From the NCBI GenBank assembly GCA_001598975.1, contig BBXU01001515.1:1-49647 (forward strand): 49,647 nt of DNA. Direction: 5' to 3'. A model generated the notes under the pieces. That model saw only the letters and a program-made list of their open reading frames with translations. It was not told where the DNA came from and searched no databases. Both the position numbers and the translations under genes were made by a program. The DNA is from Parachlorella kessleri. Its lineage: Eukaryota > Chlorophyta > Trebouxiophyceae > Chlorellales > Chlorellaceae. Of the stretch, positions 9,753 through 20,196 are shown piece after piece (the stretch's first letter is position 1; each line of letters begins with the position of its first letter).

Positions 9753-12700
9753 GGCTACAGAGAAGACAAGTACCACGAGCTGCTAGATAAGGCAAGCACC
9801 TGAGGCCAGGTTGCACAACAGGCTTGCTTGCACCTGCAAGCCGCCCCGGCAGTTGCAGTGACAGGCTCACCCCTGACAGCTTTTCAGCTCCCCTGTGCAG
9901 CTCTTTGACTTGCATGGCAAAGTGGCGGTAGTCACAGGAGGGGCGCAAGGTAAGCAAACAAAAAATGTATGACCCGATTTGCCCAGCTGTCCAACGGACC
10001 TGCACTAGCTCGCTGAACTGGTGATGGAGTCAGTTGCCCTTCTCAGGTGCCATACCATGTCAGGCTGACCGCCACATGACTGCCGAACTTCCGCTCCACA
10101 TTATGAGAAAAAACACCACCCAAGAGTGCAGGGGTGGGCAAGGCGATGGCTTCAGGCCTGGCACGGTGTGGAGCGGACTTAGCTCTGCTCGACATCAAGC
10201 CCAAGGAGGAGATCGACAGGGCAGTGGGAGACATATTTGAGGCCACAGGTGGGCTGTGCTGTGCTAGTGGTGGTCTGCTTTCCCAACATCCAATGCGTTA
10301 CTAGACCTGGCTTGTTCAAGGGTTGCCAATCCGGTATCGCCTGCAACAGCCTCTTGGTTGGGTGGGGAATGGTGCATTGGCAGCTTCTAGCTAGTTAAGC
10401 AGCTAGCCAAGTCACATGATGCTGGTCGGAGCTTGGGTTTGTGCGGCTCAGGCAAGGCGCCGCTGTCAGTCTCTGTGGACGTGCGCGACAAGGAAGCAGT
10501 GAAGGAAGCCATGAAGACTGTGCATGATGCTTTTGGCCAGCTGGACATCCTGGTGGCTAATGCTGGGATCATGGGTCACCTGGAGGTGAGGTGGCTGATA
10601 CTGCTGACCGCCATGGCCTGCCGCGTGCTCAGCTGGGTGATGTAGCTGGATTGATGGATGGTCTTTCAGCCAGTTTTATTAATGTATGCCTCGTGGATGT
10701 GGGTGTTACTGGTTGAGGATGTACATCCACTCCTGCTCGAGCTGTGGCTCGCTTGGCAGGTGACATGCCATCTACAAAGTGGGTCACCAGCTGGACGGGT
10801 GACCCGCTTAGTCATGTATCTATCTGTGGCAGGTGGTACGCCCGCAGTTGCGCGGTCCCTCCCTGCTATGAGCTATTTAAGTGCATATCTGTGGCATGAC
10901 CATGCCTACGTTGCCGCCATGCCACCGGAACGGTGCTAACTGTGAAGAGAGTGGCCCTTTTCTCTATGTTTCTTTGTTGCAGCGCCCCGAGGACATGAGC
11001 TCTGACAACTGGGCTAATGTGTTCAGGACCAATGTTGATGGCGTGTTCAACTCTGCTACTGCGGTGGGTGGGCTTCTGTCCACTGCTGTTGCTATGTGTG
11101 AGTCTCCCTTGCGTTGCTGTAAGGCAGTGGTGCAACCTTGTGAAGTTTGTGACTGCTGTGAAGGTCACTGAGAGCGCAGGAATGTTGGTGGCGAGCGGTA
11201 CTGTGGTGCTCTGCAGGCTTACGATTACATGAAGGTACAGGCCCGTGGTTTGGCATGGACATCGATGCACTGCAAACCACGCTAAGCTAGTGTCGAAGCA
11301 GCTCTGTACTGTAGGTTTAGAGTCTGGAGCTTGTGTGGGACTTCAGCAGCACTGTGTGGGTTGTTAGTCAGCAGAAGCCAACAGTGCCTGACAGCCGCAA
11401 GGTCAATGCCCACGGTAGCGCTCTCTTCACGGACAGGAGAGGTCTTGGTACTACTGCCAGTCACCAAAGTTGCTTGTTAGCTTGCTCCAGGTACACAAGC
11501 ACGGCAAGATCATCATGATGAGCAGCATTGCTGGCCTCACAGGCAAGTCAGCCCCTATTTTTGGTTGTGTTTCTTGCACCGCGCACGTGGCAGAGGAAGC
11601 AGGACAGGCAATGGGGAGCGGGCAGAGAGACCGTTGCTGAGGCCTCCTACAAACATAAACGAGCTCTCGGGAATGCCTGCAGGTTTTGGCATGCAAGCGG
11701 CCTACTGTGCAACCAAGGTGAGGTTTCTGCCTTGGCAGCCCAGCTCAAGGACTTGTAGGGGCACACTGCTGTGGTGCCCTTGCCAGCGCCCTTCAGCTGC
11801 CTACAAGTTGCACACAGCATGCACCTCATCTGGGTTGCGACGGACTACTGCACATCCTACATGACCTTGCAGAATGCTTGGTGTGCATATACAGCACGAT
11901 AATTCAGTCACAGCCCCTCCCGCACACCTTGATCGGTTGCGTCATCTAGCCGTGCCTGCAGGGGGCACTTATCCCCTTGGCCAAGTCCCTGGCCCTGGCC
12001 TGGGCGGCGGATGGGGTCCAGGTGAGCTTGTCCCCACGCTTTGTGTCCTGTCCTGGTTCAGATGCGCCATGCAGGCCTCCACAACACTGCCTGAGAGTGT
12101 TCATGGCTGCTGACAGCTGTAGGATTATAGCAAAATCTTAACCCCATGAGGATTGGTTGTTCGTTACAAGATCAATCCTGAGGGGTTGAAGGGCAGAGTG
12201 CAGCGCAGGCAGCGTCTCTCTAGACAGACGGGTGTAAGGGCCCCTTTATTGCAGGTCAACTGCTTGGCTCCTGGGGCTGTCAACACACCCTTCACAGACC
12301 CGGTGCTGGGGAGCAGGGAGAAGGTTGAGTACATACTCAGCAGGATCCCAGCAGGTAAGGACATCCTTCTCGCATCGCCACGGCGCCTGTGCTTCTCTCT
12401 ATACTTCCCCTTCTTGGGCACACGCGCTGCTGCCCTGCCTCCCATGCCACTTACCATTGACTGTCGGTGCTGGCACGCTCTCAAGTCAATCCTGCACCTG
12501 CGGTCAGTCCATAAGCCTTACACCTTGCCTTAGTAGCTTCTGCCCTTGTCTCGACTCTTCTCAACGGCTTGGACATGCATGTATCATCACCTGCTGCAGG
12601 GCGACTTGGCGTGCCGGAGGATTTTGTGGGACCCTGCGTGTTCCTCGCCTCTCATGCCAGTGACTACATTACTGGCTCCACGCTTGTCATTGATGGCGGA

Positions 12701-13051
12701 GGGCTGTCCGTCCCCATGGTGGGTCAGGGGGAAGTCTGGCAATCTCGTACTGTGCTTGGCCCACTTACGCAAACCAAAATTACTAGATAAATCCAAGAGC
12801 AACTCTGCATGTACATATACAGCGAAGTCACCAGAACTGTGACCTGGGGCTGGTCACAGACCGTTTACCGCCTAAAGCGCAGCCATGCCAGCCAAGGAAG
12901 GTAACACGCCAACTTGGCAAAGACCACAAACCCGGAGTGCCTCCAAGGTGCGATGGTACGTCTACCTGAGCAGGAGTGTAGCTGCCTAAAGCCTGTTCTG
13001 TTTGCTGTGCTGCAGCTGGGCGTGAACCCCACCGAGATCGGCAAGAAGTGA
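9753..13051 (+). CDS. Short-chain dehydrogenase/reductase (classical SDR), 5' end unresolved
   Basis: NAD(P)(H)-dependent oxidoreductase of the classical SDR type (FabG-like fold). Twelve exons: 9753-9791, 9901-9949, 10132-10248, 10452-10585, 10983-11063, 11217-11234 (18-nt micro-exon), 11491-11542, 11683-11717, 11962-12021, 12255-12354, 12600-12718, 13016-13051. They total 840 nt with stop TGA. Numbering from the first listed exon: TGGAQGVG cofactor loop at 25-32; Asp50 after beta-2 (LALLDI), which suggests NAD(H); Asn-Ala-Gly at 105-107; catalytic Ser158, Tyr171 and Lys175 (YCATK); then [11 protein letters not shown] and a C-terminal [12 protein letters not shown]. All catalytic residues are present, so the enzyme should be active. 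Introns after 9791 and 11542 use GC donors (AAG|GCAAGC and CAG|GCAAGT). The start codon is not fixed. An upstream in-phase frame ending at the donor near 9710 could add an N-terminal extension. Substrate unknown. Confidence 0.85.
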
Positions 13052-13427
13052 GGGGCCGCGCCATCTCACCTCGCCTTCTCACCAGCCCTGCTCATGTCAC
13101 ACAACCAAGGGTTCGACATTAGGGCTCCAGAGCTCTCCGTACTTGGTCCCCTGTGCATTGCTCCTATGTGGCTCGTATTCACAGGCTCTCGTGTGAGCTC
13201 GAGCTGTCTGGCATTGCCTACTCCCATTACCACCCAATTGGTACCCTTTCCGCCGCCTACCCATATCTTGGCGACGCAGGACGTGCTTACCCTTGGGATC
13301 CCTACTCTATCACTGAGTCAGTGAGTAGTCCAGTCATTGAGAGTAGTACTACTAGTCAGTCCCTGATTCCCACTGTCCACATACCAGGAATTACGTTCCA
13401 CTCTGCCAAACGCCCTGCTATTAGCTT

Positions 13428-13549
13428 GGGTGGCAGGTAGTGCGAACAGGGAGTGAGAGTTGAGCTGGGCTGACAGGGCTGGATGCAGAATGTGCCTGAG
13501 TCTTGCCAGAGTGCTGATCCAGTAGTTCTCTCCCCGAGAAAAGCTAAGT
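13428..13549 (+). repeat. Dispersed repeat family, copy A (full length)
   Basis: About 120 nt beginning GGGTGGCAGGTAGTGCGAAC, with GACAGGGCTGGATGCAGAAT in the middle and a 3' part ending CTCTCCCCGAGAAAAGCTAA. It aligns over its whole length with copy D at 30575-30700. The start resembles a splice donor (CAG|GTAGTG) and the middle resembles a pyrimidine-poor acceptor (GATGCAG). It lies downstream of the SDR stop in the sense orientation. Confidence 0.75.
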
Positions 13550-13560
13550 ATTAACAGTAA

Positions 13561-13620
13561 GGGTGGCAGGTAGTGCGACAGAGAGTGAAAGGCGGAATGT
13601 ACTGACAGGGCTGGATGCAG
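13561..13620 (+). repeat. Dispersed repeat family, copy B (short form)
   Basis: A 60-nt copy immediately after copy A, from GGGTGGCAGGTAGTGCGACA to ACTGACAGGGCTGGATGCAG. It lacks the 3' 60 nt of copies A and D, so the unit seems modular or truncated. Confidence 0.7.
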
Positions 13621-13632
13621 AGATGCTCCTGC

Positions 13633-13637
13633 TGTAA
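13633..13637 (+). terminator. TGTAA polyadenylation-type signal downstream of the SDR gene
   Basis: TGTAA about 580 nt past the SDR stop, just after the repeat pair. If it is used, repeat copies A and B would be transcribed within the SDR 3' UTR. Confidence 0.35.
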
Positions 13638-14268
13638 TACTTCCTGGCACAAGTGCTTTATTTTCCAATGGCTTGGCACTCATTTGTGATGTATAGAAGT
13701 TAGTACATGCATGAATACATCGATGCTTGCCAAGGACTAATTTTCTTGATGTGGAGCGTTGGTGTTTGCGCAGCGCCAGTCGTCTGGCTATCAAAGGTTG
13801 AAAGGGATGTTCAGCATTTAGATTTCAAGCAAGATACACTTTGGCCTTGCGCCCTGCCGGCCCGCTCACAAATCTGTGCAGCCCAGGGAACGCTGAGGTT
13901 GCTGCCCTCATATTGGTTGGAGAGCATTGGTGCAAACCACAAGCACAAGCACGCCTTTTTAAAGCCACCAGCAGCACCTTCGGCTTGCCAACAGGACCAT
14001 GCCTACAAGGCAAAGCAGCTGTGCTGCTGGACGGTCTGAAGAATGATATCCACAGCAAATGCCCACACACAAAACACATGCGCACCAAAGACTGCTGTGC
14101 CATGCTCTTCACAAAGCCATTAGGGTCGCAATAACCCGCCCGCCACTTTCTGAAATTCAAGATCACGATTAGCTTTAACACTCGCCCTAAGAATAGCTGG
14201 GGAACGGGGAGTCCCTCTGGTCACAGCCTTCGTTACCAAAACAACCCTGCCAGCCAGGTTGCAAGCGC

Positions 14269-17200
14269 CTACAACGGCTCATCTGCTAGGGACCCTGCAT
14301 TAGCAGGCGACCCCTCATCTGCGTCCACAAACTCTTCCTCCTCCTCAACAGCTTGCTGCTGTTGCAGCTCCTCCACCGGCTGCTCGTCTTGTATCCGCTC
14401 GGCTGGCAGCCCTGTCGTACTCACTTTCCCCTGATCCTCCTCCTGCTCAGGCGACCCTGACACTGCATGCTGCTGCCCCTCATCCTGTTGCTGCTCCTGC
14501 TGCTGCTGCTGCGGTTCCTCCTGCTGCTCTGCCTCTTGCTGCTGCCCAGCCGTGGCTGGAGCCGTCTTGCCGTCCACGCTGCCCGCGCTCAGCCCGTCCG
14601 GCTGAGCAGGCCCATCGCTGGCAGCGACTGCATCTGTGCCGCCCACAGCTCCAGCCACCGCTGGAGTGTCCTCTAGTGGGAGGTCATCCTCCAGCTCTAA
14701 ATCCCCCTCGTCATGCTCAATCTCGAAATCCTCCTCCTCATCATCAACACCCTCCTCCTCGCTCTCTCCTTCCTCATCCCGTGCAACCTGCTGCTCCGCT
14801 GCCCCCTCCTGCTGAGCTGCAGCATCCTGCTGTGGCTGCCGGTCCTCCCCTTCCGTAGGCGAGGCGCTGGTGCTGGTGCTGCCTCCGCCTGGCTCTGCAA
14901 GCTCTGCCGGAGGTGCAAATGTGCCATGGCGGTAGCCGCCTCGCAGCACCCCCTCCACTCCCTTCCCCTCCTCCTCCTGCGGCCGCTGCGCCTCACGTTG
15001 CTCTCCCAGCTGCTGCTGCTGCTGCTGTTGCTGCTCACCAGGTGCGGCTGGCTCCATAGCAGGCTCGGCATCTGGAGCCGGCCCTTCGCCCGCTGCCACA
15101 AGGGCAGCATGCACAGCTGCTGCTGCTACGCCGGCCGCCAACCTGTCGAGCTCCACCTCCGTTTCACCTTCTGCCTGCGCCTGGCCTCCCCCAGCGGCTG
15201 CTTTCGTTCGGCTTAAGGGCGCACACTCATGCTCCTCCTTCCCCGCTGCTGATGGCTGCTCCAAGGAGGCGGCTTCCTCACCCGCAGGCTCCAGCGCCGG
15301 CGCTTCGCCTGCTGCGACCAGCACAGCGTGCACAGCAGCAGCCACCAGCTCAGCGGCCAGCTGCTCGTCGGTCTTTGGTGCTGCTGCTGCCTCTACTGGC
15401 TTCTCCTTTGCATCCCCTCTGGCTTTAGCTCCTGCTGCTGCTGTGGCCTTCTTTGCTCCTGCGGGCTTGCCGCCCCGCAACTCTTGTATGTACTCAGGAA
15501 CCATTCCTGCAGAGGGAGTTCAGTTACACATCGATGTATTATGTGAGAATAAAGATGTGGGTGTGTAGCAGCATATGCACGCACCCATGTGACTGGAACA
15601 CCCAGCGATACACCGTCGCCCAGAACCCTGTCAGCCCAGTATACCCGCCCAGTATACCCCAGTACCTCCTCTTCAATCGCATTGCCTGCCACCCTCGCCG
15701 TCACCCACCTATTTTGCAAGGCAGCCTCTTAGGCAGCGTGCCGCGCCACCCATGCCAGCCGCAGCCCCAACCGTCCATAATATAAGCCATGAACGCAACG
15801 CCGACAATGTTGCAACACCCTAGAGAGACCTGACTAACCAGACACTGTGACCAAAGAACCTACTAAGAAGAAATGTGCGACGGTATCATCAGGCGGTCCT
15901 CCAAAGGCACAAGCAACCCAACAGCTAACAGGTGCACTTGCCCACTTTCAGAGAAAACGTTCTCACATCGTAAACCTGAGACACCAAGCAAAAACAATGT
16001 AAAAACGAACAAAGGTCTCAGGCAAGACACAGAGGCATAACTGCATAAAACCCTGCCAGCCCAGTCTACCCGTACCTCCTCCCTGATCGCACTGCCTGCC
16101 ACCCTAAGTGAAGACAATAGGTCAAGCAAAGACAAACTTCGCTTTCAGCTTCACGCCTGTTCCAGTGGTCTTAGCCTGCCACCCTAAGTAAAGGCAAAGC
16201 CATGCGCTCACCGCTGCGTATGTCCTCCACATGGACCGGCGTGAACTTGTTGCCCGCCTTGACATAAGCAATGAGCTTCCCCAGGGGCACGAAGAAGTCG
16301 GGGGTGGGCAGGTTGGGCGGCGACACCTTGCGCTCCTGGACAGGTACAGTATGGCGCAACATGAGGGGATTCATGTGTAACAAATGGGGGGGGGGGAGGG
16401 GCAGCAGGCTCCAGGTGAGGGCACTTTGCGCTCCTCCATGGCGGTGGTGACAAAAAGTCGTGGCAGCTGCCCAGCTGAGGAGTCATACGAGCGGAAGTGG
16501 GGGCAAGAAACACGGGTGGTTGTGCTTGCTTGCTGTCACGCTGCTGCCTGTAGCCTAAGACACAGAGCTGATAATTGCGTGGCCGTCACCCATCGCAGAC
16601 AGGGCTACTAGCATGCAAGAGGTTGCAGCCTGCGCTCTGCAGTGACATGCAGTGGTCCTGCGGCGGGCCGTGCTGTGTGTGCTATGCCCTCGCCACTGAC
16701 TCACCGTGCCGCACACGGGCAGCTGCATGTCGTGCAGATAGCCTGCCGCGTGCCACTCCACCATGTTGCTGGCAGGAAAGGGGCCCTGCAGTAGCAAAGT
16801 GGAGCAGCAATTTCAACATGCTCAGTAATGTGATGCCAGGGACAACCGGGCGGGGAACTTAGTGAGTGGCCTCAAACTCAGCAAACGCGCGCTGTGCGAG
16901 TCCGCCCGCTATGTAGCTGGCGGGAAGGGGCGGTCCTGTAGCAGCAGAGCGCATGGCCAGGAAACGGCTGGTACAAGGATAGAGATGTATGCAAGCTGAG
17001 GTGGACTTGTAAGGCGCCCTCAGCCCAGCGTTGGGGAGTATGCTTCTGCCTGCTCTGGATGCTGCTGCTGCGCATACCCTTCCCACTCCTGCTCGTTCGC
17101 CTCCAGCCACCATACCTGCATGTTCCCGTCTGGGTCTATGTACCGCCACATCGGCTGCTCTGTCCCCAGCTTGGCCTGCACCCAAACACGAGAAGCTCTA

Positions 17201-19421
17201 GGTTCCTGGGAAAGAAATTGCTCTCTCCGCTCATGACGCCCCAGCCAGGCATCCGCCACCGCACCTGCTGTGTGCTCAGCCCAAGAACTGAAGAACCATA
17301 GACAACCACATGAAGAGGGGTGAACAGAAAGGTTCCCTTGCAAAGCCTCCGCAGCTCCTTCCACAGGCAGGCGATAGACCCAGCAGCCTGCCACCGACTT
17401 TGCAAAGGCCCCCGCGCTCATCGACTGCTGCACACGGCCGTACACTCGACGTGGTGGCAGCGTGGAGCGAAAGGCCTGTTCAATATCGTTCACTTGAATC
17501 CGGCACACCCCTACAAATAGCTGCTTGGAATGCCCGAACCGACTGACCTCCGCAGAAAACAGCCGCTGCACTGCCTCCTTCACAGCAGGGTCAGGGCCGG
17601 GCGGCCCCCTGCCGCCGCCGCCCCTGGCCGCGCCGCCGCCGCGGTCGCCGCCCCTGCCCCTGCCGCGCCCCTCCCCCCGGCCGCCGCCGCCGCGAGGTTC
17701 CCGCCCTCCACGCCGCCCGCGGCCCCTGCCCCTGTCACCCCCGCCATACCCATCATCGCCGTTGCTCCTGCCATAGCCGCCGCTGTAGCTGCCATAGCCC
17801 TCCCCACGCACAACATACTGCTCATGGGGGTGCGCTGCATAGCCCTCCGGGGGACAGCGGCCGGCCGCCGCCCCTGCCGGCACCCCGCCCCCTTCTGCCG
17901 CCATACCCGCCTTGCTGCGGCTGCTGCTGGTATGGCTGCTCATCCGCACGGCTGCCGCCATCGTACCGCCGGCTGCCGCGCCACGCCTGCTGTGGGAAGT
18001 CACCCAGCACGGCACCGCGGCCGGCGCTGTAGCCCCTGCCGCCGTACCCGCTGCTGTCTCCATCGGGGATGATCCGCGCGGCAGCCGCAACAGGGACCGC
18101 GGCCCGGGGGCCCATGGCAGCGCCACCTGCGCCCTCAGCCGCCGCCTCCTGCTTTACATGTGGCAGCACCTGGTCCAGGGTGCTCCAGGATCCCTGCTGG
18201 CTGCCTTGCGGCCCCACCCGCCGGATCTGCAGCGACCCGTTGAAGTACCCGCGGTCCAACCACTTGAGGATGCGCGCTGCGGCGAAGGGGCCGTGCATGA
18301 CACCCTCACGGTCTCTGTACTCCCACCCTTCCTGCCCTGCACACAGCCGTAGCGAACACAGAGGAACCTCAACCTCATCGCCCTAGTAGGTGGGGAAGCA
18401 GCCTCAGCTAGCGGGGGGTATGTTGGTCGCCTCAGCAGGGCCCGGCCCTGCTGAGCAGTGCATGCGTTCCACATTGCTGCTGGGGATGCTGTGCTCTTGG
18501 GGTGGGGGAGGGCTGCAACAACCCTCGACATGGCTGCACCTGATGAGCCTTTGACCTCAGGCCACAACCCAGCACACATACACCTCATTGTACGATCGCC
18601 AGGAGGCAAACACAAAGCAGGAACCCTAGCATGGATCACAAGCCTACTAGAAAGGATCAGGTGGGCATTCAGCGGTGGTTGCAAGCAGATAAGAAGCCCA
18701 TGAAAGGTGGAGCAGTTCACACCCCCTCCCTAGCAGCCACCGCAGCCAGCAGCGTACCTTCCTCCACAATCACCCGCCGGCTGCGGCCCCTCCCCTCGCC
18801 GCTGACCGACACCAGCAGGTTGCCGGCAGCAGCCGCCGAGCGGTCTTGCACCACACGCGACCCGCGCTGGTCAACGCGCACGGTGATAGCCCTGCGGGGA
18901 CATATGAACACGCGTTAAAGACATCTATGCACAACCAAATCGTCAACTAAAAAGTCAACCATACTTTCTGTGTTACATATAGGATGTGGACTAAATCACC
19001 CGCAGCAACTGCCCTTTCAGAGCATCTGGATTGCAGTGCACGTAATACTAAGAAGAAGGTGTTGCACCGCTGAGAAGCGCTGCAATCACCCCGGCGATCC
19101 AATAGATAACATGTTGGGGGATGGCTGGGATGGCAAGCCGAGCAAAGGGCAGCCATTGACGGATGGGCTGGTCAGCCAGCAGACCAGGATTGCTGCATCA
19201 TCAATGCTGTCAAAACGCACGCATTGCACGCTCTGCCTGCGCATGACTCACTGGTCCCTTTTGCCCTCTGGCAGGTGCTCCTCAAACAGGGTAACATCCT
19301 CATACAAGGCCACCTCTCCAAAGTGCTCCTGCATGACAGGTGCACCGCAGCTCTTCTTATCGCCTTCCGTAAAATCGTTGGCATCATGGGGAGTCCCACA
19401 GCGGTGCAAGACGCTCAGCAT
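14269..19421 (-). CDS. GYF-domain protein with two GYF domains, RGG box and acidic/Gln-rich tail (GIGYF/EXA1-like)
   Basis: GYF domains bind proline-rich partners; GIGYF/EXA1 proteins link eIF4E-family factors to translational repression. Minus-strand exons: 19421-19252, 18891-18758, 18336-17884, 17834-17548, 17175-17116, 16785-16705, 16335-16212, 15506-14269 (2547 nt, 848 residues, stop TAG). GYF-1 is at about 105-145 (GWEYRDREGVMHGPF, then KWLDRGYF). A Gly/Arg RGG stretch spans about 260-330. GYF-2 is at about 356-425 (MWRYIDPDGNMQGPF, then VEWHAAGYL, and a VPLGKLI continuation). The terminal exon codes a 410-residue Ala/Glu/Gln tail with long acidic and polyGln runs. Residues 40-46 (YEDVTLF) fit the YxxxxL-Phi eIF4E-binding pattern. 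The junction 17884/17834 needs a 49-nt intron or reflects a one-base frameshift. The intron 17547-17176 is stop-free and a multiple of three. Two GYF domains are unusual. The start ATG is the best in-phase choice. Confidence 0.8.
15626..15695 (-). repeat. Dispersed repeat family, copy E (inside a GYF-gene intron)
   Basis: On the minus strand this reads GGGTGGCAGGCAATGCGATT, then a divergent middle with a duplicated GGTATACTGGGC, and ends GGGCTGACAGGG. It lies in the 705-nt intron 16211-15507 of the GYF gene, in the sense orientation of that gene. Confidence 0.65.
16051..16108 (-). repeat. Dispersed repeat family, copy F (inside the same GYF-gene intron)
   Basis: On the minus strand this reads TAGGGTGGCAGGCAGTGCGA through to CTGGGCTGGCAGGG. 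A third fragment of the core (TTAGGGTGGCAGGCTAAG) occurs at about 16171-16188, so one intron holds three copies or pieces, all in the sense orientation. Confidence 0.65.
17835..17883 (-). other. Frame break in the GYF gene: 49-nt mini-intron or single-base frameshift
   Basis: Upstream of here the good coding frame (…QQPQQGGYGGRRG) runs into a stop. Downstream the good frame (HPHEQYVVRGEGYGSYSGG) is shifted by one base. A 49-nt interval GTGCCG…ATGCAG restores phase exactly, but it would be far shorter than the other introns here. The sequence also contains C and G homopolymers where an assembly indel would have the same effect. Confidence 0.6.
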
Positions 19422-20196
19422 GGAGTTCTCCACCGGCAAACCCAAAGCCCAACACAGCAACAACAGCGGCGGCGGTTGCAAGGGAGAGCGCCCACCTCTT
19501 CATATGTTGGGGTTTCTCTATCATCGTGCAGGAACCTGCGACAACAGAGCCACTAGTGGCTGGTTTTGCACGCCTGTACACTATATATTGTGCAACCTGG
19601 TTCACACACTTTAGGGGGGCTTGCTAGGCTCACCAGTCAGGCGCCCTGCCTCTACCTCGGCCCCTGCCCCGTCCTCGCCCTCTAGGCCTCCGTCCAGACC
19701 TGGAAGCACGGAACGTAGAGTGCTGTCACCACTTGACCATCAAGTCTGTGTTCGCTTGTCCGACGGCATGCACGGATCATCCAAGCCTGGTGAGCAACCC
19801 CAACATCAACAGCCTTGCACTCACTCTTCATAGCCGTAATTTGACATCCCAAGCTCCACTCCCGGATGAGAAACGACGGGGGGCAAGATCGAGCCAGATA
19901 TAACAATTTGCGCTCACCACTGCCCACTGATCCAAACCTACTAATAAGAGAAGAAGAGCATGTGTAAGAGGCGTGACTAGTTCGCGCCCAGAGGGGTGAG
20001 AGAACCCCGCTAACAGCCAGCTGGCTTGACATCAGCAAAGCTTGCCACAGCACGGGGTGAGGAGTGGTATATTCCACTACTTTGCAAACGCTGTACTGGA
20101 GTTCACGGAAGCACGGCTACATCGGATGCTGTGGTGCTGAGATGGGGTGATCACATATACTTACTGCTGTCCCAACGCACGCCTCTTATAGCACAC
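19422..20196. other. Shared divergent promoter region (GYF gene and MATE gene)
   Basis: 775 nt separate the two divergent start codons. No exon is supportable. It should hold both promoters and 5' UTRs. The frame upstream of the MATE Met stays open back to 20026, so a slightly longer N-terminus cannot be excluded. Confidence 0.5.

Larger units (their letters stand above)
13052..14268. other. Convergent intergenic region between the SDR and GYF genes
   Basis: This holds the SDR 3' UTR, two copies of the dispersed repeat (listed separately) and a TGTAA at 13633-13637. An open frame at 13153-13440 (containing YPYLGDAGRAYPWDPYSITE) looks somewhat protein-like but has no start, splice partner or family I recognise, and it ends exactly at the first repeat copy. 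Confidence 0.45.

Noticed and set aside
13153..13440. Open frame with YPYLGDAGRAYPWDPYSITE as a gene
   Set aside because: No start or splice partner, no family, and it runs into the repeat copy; probably 3' UTR sequence.
16416..16470. Extra GYF-gene exon reading MEERKVPSP on the minus strand
   Set aside because: It partly duplicates the real ERKVSPPN exon start at 16335 but lacks a good donor; joining 16705 directly to 16335 keeps phase and the GYF fold.
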